Shown here: piece by piece, positions 38,618-48,102 of the stretch | Layout of the letters: each line of letters starts with the position of its first letter | Numbering within the stretch: the stretch's first letter is position 1 | Origin: Onstottus_B arcticum | Lineage (GTDB): Bacteria; Acidobacteriota; Blastocatellia; UBA7656 | Assembly (NCBI GenBank): GCA_038040485.1 | Contig: JBBPIE010000006.1 | Location: forward strand, 1 to 64,000 | Direction: 5' to 3' | Length of the DNA: 64,000 nt | Program-made: the position numbers and the translations under genes | The notes under the pieces: generated by a model | Seen by the model: only the letters and a program-made list of their open reading frames with translations | What the model was told of the DNA's origin: nothing | The model's database searches: none

Positions 38618-40531
38618 TCACTGGGAAGACGCTGGTGCATCCTTTGCGCAACGAATCCCTGTTTCATCGTAAGGCACTGTGTCTCCCCGAGCGGGCCAAC
38701 CCATGCGGAAAGTTGCGGTTGCTTTGTTCATATCACTCTTCCAACAGCCACCGCGAAGCACCTTGAGGTCGACACCGGTCTGAGGCGGTAGTTGTCCGCC
38801 GGGATACGCAACCAGATCGCTCGAGGTCCATTCCCAGGCGTTTCCTACCATATCCAACGCGCCAAAGGGAGAGGCTCCCGCCGAATACGCACCCACTTCC
38901 GACATGCGGCCAATCGCCGTCGAATCTGCATTCGCGAAGCCGGGCTTCCACTCATTTCCCCATGGATACTTGAGTCCTTCCTTGCCACGCGCGGCAAGTT
39001 CCCATTCCCTCTCGGACGGTAGGCGCTTGCCCGCCCATTTGGCATATTCGCTCGCATCATCCCAGTTGATCCCGGTAACCGGTCTTCGCGCAGCGCCGGG
39101 CGGATAGCGGCCGTCTGTCCAGCTCTCAGGCGGCTGACGGCCAGTCGCCCTCGAGAACTTCTCGTACTCTTCGCAGGTAACTTCATGGACGTCTATGAAG
39201 AAGGGCTTTACCGTTTCCTTGTGCATAGGGCGCTCTAACAATGCGCCGTCATCATTTCCCATCAAGAACTCTCCGCCCGCTACGTATGTCATACCCGCGG
39301 GCGGCGCAGGTTCTCTTGTCCGTTTCGCATCCTTCTCACCGGGCGGATTGGGCGTTACGCCACTATTCTTGTCTGCTGTCTTTGTTACCAAGATCGCGAC
39401 GGTCGCGGCAACGGCTGCCAATATCACAGCGCCGGCAATCATGAGCGCCGTCTTGCTGCGAGCTCTGCCCGGTGGCGCGCTCCCCGGCACAGCCTCAACG
39501 CCTGCGGGCGTGACCGCTCCGCTAAAGGTCGGCGTTCTCATCTGCATCGTCGGAGCCATTCCTGCCGCAAGCGTCCCCGATGCCGCGATGGTGCGTGACG
39601 GATTTGAGTCGACAGCCCCCGTTGTTACCGGTTGCACGGATCCGACTCCGCTCAGGGCAGCGATCATCTCCTGCGCGAACAAACCTGCGGTTTGTGGCCG
39701 CGCTTCACGCGGTTTCTCCAGGGCGTGTCTCACGACCGCTTCAACTTCTGGCGATATGCTGGCGTTGATGGCTCGAAGCGGCGGCGGCGGCTGAGTAACG
39801 TGCTGCACGACGACTGCAGTTGAAGCTGGAGAGTTAAACGGCACCATACCCGCAAGCATCTCGTAGAGCATGATGCCGGTGCTGTAGATATCCGATCTGC
39901 CGTCAAGCTCTTCGCCAAGGCACTGCTCCGGCGACATGTAATGAGGGGTCCCCATTACCGTTCCGGTTTGCGTCAAGTTATCGGCGGCCGTCGCCAGATC
40001 GCGCATCTTCGCAATACCGAAGTCCAGCACTTTGACTCGCAGTCCGCCGGAGACGGTCGTCACGATGATGTTGTCAGGCTTCAAATCCCGATGGACGATG
40101 TGTTGGCGATGAGCCTCATCGAGCGCGGCACATATTTGCCTGAGAATCTCACTTGCCGCCGTGGGCGTAAGCGGCCCTTGTTGCTTGATGAGACTGCGGA
40201 GGCTTTCGCCTTCGACCAGTTCCATCACAAGATAGACTAGACCGCTGTTGGAGACGCCAAAATCATAGATGTTCACTGCGTTCGGATGTTTTAGTCGAGC
40301 TGCGGCCTGAGCTTCACGGCGAAAACGCTCCACTGCCTGGGAGTCGGATACGCGCTCGACGTGAAGGACCTTGATTGCGACCGTATCACCAATCATCAGC
40401 CGGGCCGCAAGATAAACCGTCCCCATACCTCCTTCGCCGAGTTTTGACTCGATGCGATATTTGTCATCGATCGTCGTGCCGATTAGCGAGTCCGGGGCTC
40501 GGTTTCCTGGTCGGATCGTGTCGCTGTTCAT
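38618..40531 (-). CDS. Serine/threonine kinase fused to formylglycine-generating-enzyme-like domain
   Basis: 637 aa. The kinase domain is complete (about 20-285: KLGEGGMGTVYLA, VAIKVL, IVHRDLKPDNIIV, DFGIAKM, MSPEQCLGEELDGRSD). One membrane helix lies at about 365-387 (LMIAGAVILAAVAATVAILV). The C-terminal 230 residues are an FGE/SUMF1-type domain: MTYVAGGEFLMGNDDG, FFIDVHEVTCEEYEKF, PVTGINWDDASEYAKWAGKR, LPSEREWELAARG and MVGNAWEWTS. The closing RGGCWKSDMN lacks the second cysteine of true formylglycine generators, so it may be a binding module. No N-terminal zinc ribbon is present. Confidence 0.92.
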   Translation of the reverse strand: MNSDTIRPGNRAPDSLIGTTIDDKYRIESKLGEGGMGTVYLAARLMIGDTVAIKVLHVERVSDSQAVERFRREAQAAARLKHPNAVNIYDFGVSNSGLVYLVMELVEGESLRSLIKQQGPLTPTAASEILRQICAALDEAHRQHIVHRDLKPDNIIVTTVSGGLRVKVLDFGIAKMRDLATAADNLTQTGTVMGTPHYMSPEQCLGEELDGRSDIYSTGIMLYEMLAGMVPFNSPASTAVVVQHVTQPPPPLRAINASISPEVEAVVRHALEKPREARPQTAGLFAQEMIAALSGVGSVQPVTTGAVDSNPSRTIAASGTLAAGMAPTMQMRTPTFSGAVTPAGVEAVPGSAPPGRARSKTALMIAGAVILAAVAATVAILVTKTADKNSGVTPNPPGEKDAKRTREPAPPAGMTYVAGGEFLMGNDDGALLERPMHKETVKPFFIDVHEVTCEEYEKFSRATGRQPPESWTDGRYPPGAARRPVTGINWDDASEYAKWAGKRLPSEREWELAARGKEGLKYPWGNEWKPGFANADSTAIGRMSEVGAYSAGASPFGALDMVGNAWEWTSSDLVAYPGGQLPPQTGVDLKVLRGGCWKSDMNKATATFRMGWPARGDTVPYDETGIRCAKDAPASSQ

Positions 40532-40656
40532 GATTTTCCCGTCTTGTGCGCAACTGTGCTTATTTGCATAGATTTGTTTACCCGACTAATTCCTTAAACG
40601 ACCCGGCTAAAGCAGCCTCTCCTGAACCGCAGGGTCGTGAGCTTCAATAACCGTTC

Positions 40657-43269
40657 TCACAAAACGTCTTTTCGTTTTAGAGCCCACATGGTCAGCGCCA
40701 GAAAGAGCGCGATGAAGCCGCCGAGCGCAGCCGAATCAATCATCACGCGGCGGCGATAAGAAGATTCGATTACAGTTTGCGAATCCTTTCTGAAGACGTG
40801 GTCATATTCGGCAACCGTCATCATCGTCGCCAGGGTGTCCCGCCCTTTTTGGTCGTCGATGCTCACGGCATGCGCGAGTGCTTCGATTGACCACCGTGCG
40901 ATCATGAGGTCCGCTACGAAGCGCGCCGCCCCCAAGCCATCGGATTTGGTGACGGGATCGATTATCGCTGGTGCCGCGCCGGGCGCCGTCCTTGAAGGCG
41001 TTGGCACGGGTTGTTTTGCAGAGTCCTTGAAGCGTTGATATTCTGCCGCGGTCGCTGGCTTGCGGGTGTTGGGGTTGACGTAAAGATCGTCGAGTGGTTT
41101 CAGGAAGCCGCTAAGCAGCAGTTGTGGTATCAGAATAAGGGGCAGGATGCTCATCGCTTTTTCGGTCGAGTTCACCAGCGCCGAAAAGAAGAGTCCCATC
41201 GTTATTCCGCTGAGCGAAGTCAGATAGAGAATCAATATCAGCCATCCAAAGTCCCCACCGCTCAATCGCCCTAATGCGATTAGAATGCCCGCGAACAGGG
41301 AGCACTGTATCAGCGCTATCCCGCTCAAAACGGCGAATTTCGAAAACACGTAGGACGGAATCTTGAGATTCACCAGCCGTTCGCGAACGTAGATTGGAGT
41401 CTCAGAAACGATCTCGCGAGCCGCGTTGTTTGCGCCGAACCATATCGAAATAATCGCCGCAATGAATATCGTCTTCGCGTCATTGAGCGAGTTTCCGGTT
41501 ATGACTGCAAGGATGACCGCAATAACGGGCGCTTGCACGAGCAACAACATTGTATTGCGTGTGTCTTTGAGTTTTATTTCCAGATACCGACGAGTAAGCG
41601 TGGACCACTGGCCTAATCCAAATCTACGCTCTACTCCCCGCTGGTCGGGAGTTGCGACGCCGAGCTGCCCGCTTGTGCGTGCCACCTCCTGCGCTTCGGC
41701 GATGCGCTCGCTGACATATCGCCGTCGCGTTGCGGACGCTTCAAAGGACTGCCGCAGCTCGTCTGGCTCGCGGCCGCCGATGCGCCGATAGATCTCGGTT
41801 GGTTCGTGGCACCCGAAGTATTCAAGCGCTTCGCGCGGTGGACCAAAAAAAGCCAGACGTCCACCGCGCGTCAAGATCGCAACATGGTGCATCAGATCGA
41901 ACTTCTCGAACTTGTGGGTGACCATCACGACGATCCGGCCCTCGTCAGCGAGCCTTCGAAATAGCTCCATCATGTTTTCGGTCGTTTCCGGATCGAGCGG
42001 CGAAGTCGGTTCGTCTAGAAAGATGAAACTCGGCTTGGTAATCAATTCGATTCCGAGACTCAGACGCTTTTGTTGTCCTCCCGAGAGCTGGCGAAACTGG
42101 TTTGTGCGAAATTCCTGCAAACCGATAGTCTGAATCACTTCGTCCACGACATGGCGAACTTGATCCGGCGGCGTCGCTGCCGGCAGCCGGAGCCTCGCTG
42201 AGTAATAAAGCGTTCGCTCGACCGAGAGGGCATCGTGGAGGATGTCGCGTTGCGGCACGTGCCCAATGGACCGTCGCAGCGCGTCGAAGTTACGGTAGAG
42301 GTCCAGGTCGTTTATATAGACCGATCCCGAAGATGCGGGGCGCAGGCCGTTGAGCGCATCCATCAACGTTGATTTGCCGCAGCCGGATGGTCCCATCAAC
42401 CCGACGAATTCGCGCGGACTAATCGCCAACGATATGTCCTTAAGAATTGTCTTGTCGCCGATTTGCTCGGTGATCGAGAGGGCGCTGATTCGGCTTGCGC
42501 TAAGGTCGTGGCATTTCACGTCCCGCCCGTTCACTCGCAGCAAGAACCCGCCCAGAAAGACCAGATCAGCGGAGGTCAGCAGTCTGGGCTGAGTCACCGG
42601 CTCTCCATTGACGAAGGTGCCGTTGGTGCTGCCTAAGTCGGCTAGCATCGGCTGCCCGCTGCTTGTGTAGGTCAGCGAGGCGTGATAACGCGAAACACCA
42701 GGTGCTTCAAGCGCAATCTCGTTGTCAGGTGCTCGCCCGAGGCGCAGCACCGATAATTCTCGTGCGGGCGAACCCGCAATAACGGCGCCACGGCTCTCGG
42801 CAGGCTTGAGATTGCCGGTGGCAAGTTGCGCGGAAGCCGCAAGCCGTTGGCGAAGTGAGGTCGCGGTAGATTCCCGAGATGCCCCGGCGTCATCTTTTCC
42901 TGCAGGTTGGACGCCCGCGTTAGGCATGGCTGCCCGATACGTAAATGCGACCATGCCCTGTGGACCAAGCCCAATCGAGTCGCCGTCCTCCAGCTTGCAC
43001 TGCGTTATCCGTTTGCCGTTGACGAAGGTGCCATGGCTCGATCCGAGATCAAGGATGGTAGGTGTGTTCCCGGCGTCAAACTCCAACACGGCGTGCTGCC
43101 TTGAAACCACCGCCTGTTCGAGAGTGATATTACACTCTGACGCATCGCGGCCTATGATAATGCGGTGCCCTACGAGTGCGATGCGGCTCCCAGCAAGCGA
43201 GCCGGTTAGCCCCAGCAGGCATGCGCCTTCGCGCGCGTCAGTTGATGTTTGATTATCCAACGCTCTCAC
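40657..43269 (-). CDS. FHA-FHA-ABC transporter (ABC-2 type) fusion
   Basis: 870 aa. Two FHA phosphothreonine-binding domains (about 30-110 with GRDASECNITLEQAVVSRQH and SSHGTFVNGKRI; about 175-250 with SRYHASLTY and GSTNGTFVNGEPV) precede a complete ABC ATPase. Its motifs are Walker A GLMGPSGCGKST, signature LSGGQQKRLSLG and Walker B FIFLDEPTSPLD. Six membrane segments of the ABC-2 type follow, in the G subfamily order ATPase-membrane. The FHA domains suggest control by phosphorylation from the nearby kinases on the same strand. Substrate unknown. Confidence 0.93.
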   Translation of the reverse strand: MRALDNQTSTDAREGACLLGLTGSLAGSRIALVGHRIIIGRDASECNITLEQAVVSRQHAVLEFDAGNTPTILDLGSSHGTFVNGKRITQCKLEDGDSIGLGPQGMVAFTYRAAMPNAGVQPAGKDDAGASRESTATSLRQRLAASAQLATGNLKPAESRGAVIAGSPARELSVLRLGRAPDNEIALEAPGVSRYHASLTYTSSGQPMLADLGSTNGTFVNGEPVTQPRLLTSADLVFLGGFLLRVNGRDVKCHDLSASRISALSITEQIGDKTILKDISLAISPREFVGLMGPSGCGKSTLMDALNGLRPASSGSVYINDLDLYRNFDALRRSIGHVPQRDILHDALSVERTLYYSARLRLPAATPPDQVRHVVDEVIQTIGLQEFRTNQFRQLSGGQQKRLSLGIELITKPSFIFLDEPTSPLDPETTENMMELFRRLADEGRIVVMVTHKFEKFDLMHHVAILTRGGRLAFFGPPREALEYFGCHEPTEIYRRIGGREPDELRQSFEASATRRRYVSERIAEAQEVARTSGQLGVATPDQRGVERRFGLGQWSTLTRRYLEIKLKDTRNTMLLLVQAPVIAVILAVITGNSLNDAKTIFIAAIISIWFGANNAAREIVSETPIYVRERLVNLKIPSYVFSKFAVLSGIALIQCSLFAGILIALGRLSGGDFGWLILILYLTSLSGITMGLFFSALVNSTEKAMSILPLILIPQLLLSGFLKPLDDLYVNPNTRKPATAAEYQRFKDSAKQPVPTPSRTAPGAAPAIIDPVTKSDGLGAARFVADLMIARWSIEALAHAVSIDDQKGRDTLATMMTVAEYDHVFRKDSQTVIESSYRRRVMIDSAALGGFIALFLALTMWALKRKDVL

Positions 43270-43681
43270 CCGTACCGGCCAGTACTGACAGGAGGCGGCT
43301 TGATGTCATTCGGATTGGGCCCTACCAAAACGCCCAATCACGATTCAGATAGCTAACTCCTCGGAAGGTTAGGAACAGCACAAAGACGAGTGGTTTATCT
43401 TGGTTCCGTTAGTGCGGTTCCAGGGCCTGAGTTAGCGGGTTGCCCTTGCTTGCTTGCTCACCCTGACCGAAACCACGGCGAGAGTAGTTACACGCGTCCC
43501 CTTTGTCAAAGTGGCGTTCGTTATTTGCCATCCGTTGTTTCGGCATGCATATCGCACGGCACGAAGTCCGGGAAAAAAGAATGAACGAACACAAGTGAGA
43601 GTTGTACTTATCCCGTTCGGCAGGACAAGATTCCAAGGTCCCAGGAAGGGCCTCGCTTGCGGCTCGTTTTTGCCCGCGAAG
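43270..43681. other. Intergenic region, no supported gene
   Basis: About 410 bases between the ABC fusion start and the end of a small secreted protein gene. ORFs here lack ribosome-binding sites and recognisable protein character. Promoter elements of the ABC fusion gene presumably lie near 43270-43350 but could not be placed. Confidence 0.4.
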
Positions 43682-44089
43682 CTAATCACCCAGAACGGCT
43701 ACCCAACGCCAGCGCTGATCTTTGCCAAAACTGAATATGGGGCAGTCCGCGGCTTCATCTTTCGTTATCCGTCCGGGTCGCCCGTTTTCATTGTCAAAGC
43801 GTTTGGTGCCCAGCGCTACGGACCGCTGAAGCTGTTTCCAGTTGGAACTATTCATTCCGCGAAGCCATTTCGCTGGAGTGAACTGTCCGCCGCCATTGCT
43901 TTCAAACCGGTTAGCCATCATTTGCTTAAGCGCATTACTGTCACGCTTATCCACAGCAGCACGAAATGCCGCATAGAACTGCTCCCAGTTCTTTTCGGCT
44001 TGCGCGCTTGTTGCACGGGACGTTTGGGCCGAAGCCAGAGACGGAACGATCAAACTCAACAGTAAGCTGAGCATTTGTATTCTCTTCAT
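43682..44089 (-). CDS. Small secreted protein, possibly NTF2/SnoaL-like
   Basis: 135 aa. The ATG at 44089 gives a clean signal peptide (MKRIQMLSLLLSLIVPSLASA). The open frame extends to 44206 but that part has no signal character. The mature part begins with a helix EKNWEQFYAAFRAAVDKRDSNALKQMMANRF, the opening helix pattern of NTF2-like folds, and ends KDQRWRWVAVLGD. No catalytic residue is evident. Probably periplasmic. Confidence 0.65.
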   Translation of the reverse strand: MKRIQMLSLLLSLIVPSLASAQTSRATSAQAEKNWEQFYAAFRAAVDKRDSNALKQMMANRFESNGGGQFTPAKWLRGMNSSNWKQLQRSVALGTKRFDNENGRPGRITKDEAADCPIFSFGKDQRWRWVAVLGD

Positions 44090-44282
44090 CTTGTCTTCCT
44101 TTTGCTTGAACGCCAGGACCATCGGCAACGAGTTTGAAAACGAACTTCTGCAAGAAGAGCTATCAGTCTTCCAGGGCGAGAGGCAATGTCGCATTCGCGT
44201 TACCAACTAACTTGAATCTCCGCCTGAGTCGGCCGGTCTGACTTGTGACTTCTGGAACACCGGCTAATCAGGCACTTCATCC

Positions 44283-44711
44283 TCATTCAACCCTTACCGA
44301 CAGAGTGAATCGCAATTCCTTATGGCCCGTTTCTTTCTCTCGGTAGAAGGAGCCGGGAGGAGTTACGTCTATTCGATAGTCACCGGTTTGTTTGATGCGG
44401 ATCCTCGCAGTTCCACCGTCGTCGGCCGCAATACTCTTTCCGGAAGGATCGAAGATCATGAAATTCGCGAAGTCGAGCCCGTCGCTGGTTCGCGCAGTTA
44501 TTTCCACGGACAGTTCCTGTCCGCCCTTTACCCCAATCAGAAACGCTTGCATCAATCGCTTGCCGGTCAGTCTGCCGTTGACCGTTGCCGAAGATTCCCC
44601 CCATCTAAAGTGAATCCTGATCGCAGGTACAGTCGGTTTAGAGGACCTCGGCGGCGATGACTGCTGAGATACAAACGAGGCCCCGAGAACTAGAGACTTT
44701 GCACAATTCAC
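44283..44711 (-). CDS. Hypothetical protein, PPC-like beta domain
   Basis: About 142 aa from the GTG at 44711, preceded by a gagggga ribosome-binding site; the frame is open to 44756. The body reads like a bacterial pre-peptidase C-terminal (PPC) beta-sandwich: GRLTGKRLMQAFLIGVKGGQELSVEI, ANFMIFDPSGKSI and ARIRIKQTGDYRIDVTP. The N-terminus has a weak hydrophobic stretch (LVLGASFVSQQ). It may be exported, but the start is unsure. Function unknown. Confidence 0.55.
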   Translation of the reverse strand: MNCAKSLVLGASFVSQQSSPPRSSKPTVPAIRIHFRWGESSATVNGRLTGKRLMQAFLIGVKGGQELSVEITARTSDGLDFANFMIFDPSGKSIAADDGGTARIRIKQTGDYRIDVTPPGSFYREKETGHKELRFTLSVRVE

Positions 44712-44882
44712 AAATTCCCCTCTGATTGATGGCCGCCACGTTCGGATAAATCGCAACCTGGTGCACTCGTTGGCTGAGCTTGAGCGACCTACTGAATGCT
44801 CGACGGAGCCGAGATAACAACTCCGTCGTCGCCGTCATACTTCGCTTGCCAAGTAGCAACGAGAACTCACCATTACATTGAC

Positions 44883-45158
44883 TCAGGGTCGGACGTTCTT
44901 TTTGACCAGGCCGCCGATCAGCAGCGCGACGCCTAGCAGACACCCTAATGCGCCAATGCCGATTGCCCAGTTCGCCATCGTGTAGGTAGAGTCGACATTG
45001 CCAAAGACATTGGCCAAACCGGAGAGCTGGTGCGAAGACGTGTAGTTGTAACCCCAGGCTACGGCAATGACCGACACGATCAGGACAACTATCGCCGATT
45101 TGACAAGATCGTTCAGGATGTATCCTTTCTGAAATGCTCTTTCAGGAAACTGCCGCAC
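44883..45158 (-). CDS. Small two-helix membrane protein
   Basis: 91 aa with two hydrophobic helices (about 22-42, SAIVVLIVSVIAVAWGYNY, and 65-87, AIGIGALGCLLGVALLIGG). A polar loop with SSHQLSGLANVFGNVDS joins them. It ends in a basic tail. No family recognised. The start at 45158 has only a weak ribosome-binding site, and an internal start near residue 13 is possible. Confidence 0.5.
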   Translation of the reverse strand: MRQFPERAFQKGYILNDLVKSAIVVLIVSVIAVAWGYNYTSSHQLSGLANVFGNVDSTYTMANWAIGIGALGCLLGVALLIGGLVKKNVRP

Positions 45159-45458
45159 AAGCCGGAGTCAAACTCGTGGGCAGCGTTTCCAGATTGTGGC
45201 AGTGAGCCAAAGTGATCACTGTGAAGCCGGCGTCACCGTAGACAGAGTTTGTATGAGCGGTGCTCAATGACATACTGACGACTGGTGCGTTGGGAAGCCC
45301 ACGTCTGATGACCACTTCGGCGCTGAGACCGAGACGGCGCTGGTCGGATTTGCCCTTCAACTCGGAGCACCAATCAAACCCTTCTGGTCGCTTCTGTGGA
45401 AGTCCTCACGAATGGCTCTCGCTCGTTTCGCCGCAGGAAGACTTGAACGCACCCGTAT
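45159..45458. other. Intergenic region, no supported gene
   Basis: 300 bases between two minus-strand genes. A minus-strand ORF at 45142-45360 has no ribosome-binding site or family resemblance and was not accepted. Confidence 0.35.
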
Positions 45459-46013
45459 TCAGCGGATGAAGTGTCCTGGCTGATCAAGACGCCTCGCCTC
45501 CTGAAGAAAGATGGTAAATGCGCCGGTATTCGGATCAGTGGTCGTGAGCTGGGCCTCCCCACTTGCGCCTCTGAATGTTCCCACTCCACCTGTAACTGCA
45601 AGGAGATCGGCTTGTTCGATAGCGCCAACTACCTCGCCTCTCAGCACTCCTTCAGCCGTTATCATCCCGTTGAAGGAACTGAGCACGTAAACATCAGTCA
45701 CTACCGCAAACCCGCTGGCGAGTTTCACCCCCGATCTGTGAAAGGTTCCTCCCCCACCGCTGGGAAAGGGCTGTCCTCTCCAGTTCGTGGCCGTAATAGT
45801 GCCTTCAACCTGGAAAGCGCTGCCAGTCGCTACGCTGGTCAGATTGAAAGTCTGTCCGGAGTTGGGAGTGACGCTGAATATTGCGCCTGCAAACGCACCA
45901 GTCGACTGAGCAGAGGTTGAGGAGGTGCTCCAGATGGCAAGAGCAAGCGTGCAGACTAATAGGATCGCTCCAACCAAGGGCCCTCTACTGACGGTAAAAT
46001 TGATTTTGGCCAT
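45459..46013 (-). CDS. Secreted beta-barrel protein, dirigent/allene-oxide-cyclase-like
   Basis: 184 aa. A signal peptide or anchor at about 12-36 ends SAQS. The mature chain resembles the AOC/dirigent barrel seen in bacterial secreted proteins: AFQVEGTITATNWRG, MITAEGVLRGEVVGAI and especially AVTGGVGTFRGASGEAQL with NTGAFTIFLQ. A strong aaaggagaaag ribosome-binding site lies upstream of the ATG. It is probably periplasmic; the ligand is unknown. Confidence 0.65.
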   Translation of the reverse strand: MAKINFTVSRGPLVGAILLVCTLALAIWSTSSTSAQSTGAFAGAIFSVTPNSGQTFNLTSVATGSAFQVEGTITATNWRGQPFPSGGGGTFHRSGVKLASGFAVVTDVYVLSSFNGMITAEGVLRGEVVGAIEQADLLAVTGGVGTFRGASGEAQLTTTDPNTGAFTIFLQEARRLDQPGHFIR

Positions 46014-46350
46014 TCTTCTTTCTCCTTTGGGTTTGGTGATTTTGTAGTTCGAAGTTCCACCATCTGAAGTGAATCGGGATCAAACCAATGGATAGGCAGT
46101 TCGTCTCTCGGTTCTCTTTCCCCTCCGAGGTGTTCGTGACGTCGTCGCGACCGCGAGCCATCCTTGCTGCGTTGGCCCCGACATTAGGTAAGCATTTGCC
46201 GATCGGGGTAATGCTCATTGACAAAGTGTTGGCGGGATGGGGATTCTCGCACGACAGCCGTGAAAAATCTGAAACGGTGGTACTATTCGATCAAAAGCTT
46301 CTAACGAAATCACTTGCCAACCACATCGTTAAGACATTTTTTCGAAGGGT
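46014..46350. other. Intergenic region with a short match to a neighbouring gene
   Basis: About 337 bases without an accepted gene. The stretch near 46057-46085 resembles 44598-44620 (both can encode IHFRW in the minus strand), so a small gene fragment may be present. The promoter of the beta-barrel protein gene is expected next to 46014. Confidence 0.3.
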
Positions 46351-47143
46351 TCACTTGCTTACGTCAATTCCGAAGTCGTAGTACAGGGCATTTCGAAGCA
46401 TGACGGCGTACTCGCCAGCAGGCAGTGGCTGAACGACTTGATGCGGTAGGACTTATACGACAATCCAGATGCGGCTTTGGTTGGTAATTCGTCAAAGCTG
46501 ATCGGAAGCAAGTCATTTTTGCCTGTTCCGGTTGTGCTGCCCATTCTGAAACTCCCGGTTGATATTTCCCGCCGGTCGGACTTCACTTTTAGTTTCACGA
46601 GCACGAACACATCAGATGGATTGAGATCACCCGGGAGCAACGCCTCGAACGCAGGCGAAGAATTGCTGGTTCGTAGTTGTGAGTGATTGCCATTGAATGT
46701 TGCCAGCATCTTCAATTTGCCAAACGGGTTGAGGACCGCCATGGCGACACCCCCAGTGCGCCCTCCGTTGGGAATGGCTTGTATCATCTGGACCCGGCTT
46801 CCCGTATCGATGAAAAACACAGCTCTGGTTGCTGCCTCGGAATCCGCAAGACCCGGCGCGATCGGCTGCGCAGGCTGCGTTTCCGCCGGAGCACTTCGAG
46901 TCAGCATTGCTTGAATGATGGAGTCCGGAACACCGTCCTGCTTCAACGTTATCAAGCCATCCGCGGAAAGGTCGAAGTCAGGCGTGCTCGATTTGATCGC
47001 CTGCACAATCACATCGGCGGGCAGGCTTGCTTTGACCATCCCGGCGACGTCATTGTTGTGAGTTTCCGCTGATAACCGGCGGCGGGAGTAGTACTCAAGG
47101 AAACGAGAACTACAAAAAAGAGGCCGAAGAGAGAGTGTTTCAT
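46351..47143 (-). pseudogene. Secreted protein gene broken by two frameshifts
   Basis: The start at 47143 encodes a good signal peptide (MKHSLFGLFFVVLVSLSTTP). At about 47065-47090 the meaningful frame changes: the next frame reads SAETHNNDVAGMVKASLPAD and continues through the main 220-residue ORF. That ORF shows VIVQAIKSSTPDFDLSADGL, a repeat-type N-domain common in secreted bacterial proteins. At about 46430-46440 the frame changes again: the ORF runs into nonsense, while the alternative frame gives QPLPAGEYAVMLRNALYYDF to GIDVSK and a stop at 46351. Restoring two indels would give one coherent protein of about 260 aa. Confidence 0.7.
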
Positions 47144-47215
47144 AAGACTCCTAGAGACTGGAACTTTCAGACCGAGCTAAACAGTCGTTCATTACAACCA
47201 ACTGGCGGGTGAATC

Positions 47216-47660
47216 TCGGCCGAGTCAAGGAGACCGGCCTCGAATGACCCACATTTCTTAAGTGTCGGCAAGGTGCGAGCTATGGAGAATCAAAAAGAAG
47301 AGACGCGTGGCGAGTCTTTCTTTGCGCCCGCCTGAAATCATGAATATCGCGGATCCCAAACGGGCCTTAGTCAAAGTCGGCGAAGCTCCATGGCCGGAGA
47401 ACCCGTGGGTCGCATCGGTACCGCTTTCACATCAGCGGGTCCGGACGATGCGTAGCCGCTACCCTGGCCATAGAACTTCGCCTCCTAGTGATCGGCAGTT
47501 GTACAAACGCTATGAACTGCGACGCCCCCGAGAAGGGATTTCCCCAGTCGGCGGCGAGCGCTGCCCGGCATTCGGTACAACCACCTGTACCCGACTCTCG
47601 GCCTAGTCAATGAAGAAAGGCCTCGAATCACTCACATTCCTAAAGTGTCGGTACAGATCG
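47216..47660. repeat. Pair of imperfect direct repeats about 380 bases apart
   Basis: The stretch beginning ctcggccgagtcaaggag (47216-47275) recurs as ctcggcctagtcaatgaa (47596-47660). The shared core is ggcctcgaat followed by cacatt and aagtgtcgg. No accepted gene lies between the copies. It may be the remains of a duplicated regulatory segment or of a mobile element. Confidence 0.6.
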
Positions 47661-47789
47661 CGCAATCGCATGAGAGTCAAAAAAACTCGGTCCTCCGATC
47701 TTGGGGAGGGCGACGCGACGACAACTGTCAACCGTTCATCTAGCCTAATAGGCTGCAGACAGAGCAATGTCCTAGTTCGAGTATTCTCT

Positions 47790-47878
47790 CTGCGTAAACC
47801 TCTTCGACTTCGCGTCTCTGCGGGTAGCTGCCTTCGAAAGCCTGCTAACCGCCGAGGCGCGGAGGTTACGAAGAGTTG
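47790..47878. repeat. Degenerate inverted repeat with heptamer character
   Basis: The left side (cctcttcgacttcgcgtctc at about 47797) and the right side (gaggcgcggaggttacgaag at about 47853) are imperfect reverse complements. The left side can be cut into 7-bp units ctcttcg, acttcgc, gtctctg. This is like the facing heptamer arms of the first 11 kb but more decayed. Confidence 0.5.
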
Positions 47879-47908
47879 AAGTTCGGACTCCACCAGACAG
47901 AGGGTAAT

Positions 47909-48022
47909 GAGTCAGTTTGAGCAAAGTAGCATAGACTTTCTAGTCTGTGTCTCCAATCGGATAGACGCGATGACCATCGGACAAAGACTAAAGAGTCTAT
48001 GCTACTTCCTCAAACTGACCCA
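47909..48022. repeat. MITE-like imperfect inverted repeat
   Basis: The left arm (47909-47948) and right arm (47980-48022) are complementary over about 40 bases with a few bulges. They share gtcagtttgag / ctcaaactgac and agtagcatagact / agtctatgctact. A loop of about 30 bases separates them. It ends 80 bases before the CHAT protein gene. No transposase is encoded, so it could be a miniature mobile element or a transcript hairpin. Confidence 0.7.
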
Positions 48023-48102
48023 CTGCTAGACAGAGCTATTGCTTTGTCTGTGCAGTTGAATCAGGTATCATTGCCCACCTAGCTCGTACTGTTGTTTCAG
48101 CA

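Noticed and set aside
38618..40531. Kinase-FGE fusion as a true formylglycine-generating enzyme
   Set aside because: The second cysteine of the catalytic pair is not visible after RGGCW, and no sulfatase gene is nearby, so only the fold is claimed.
43454..44065. 203-codon plus-strand frame
   Set aside because: It is antisense to a small secreted protein with a clear signal peptide (43682-44089) and has no domain resemblance or ribosome-binding site.
47262..47606. 114-codon plus-strand frame
   Set aside because: It lies in a repeat-rich stretch, overlaps one direct-repeat copy, and its translation has no recognisable features.
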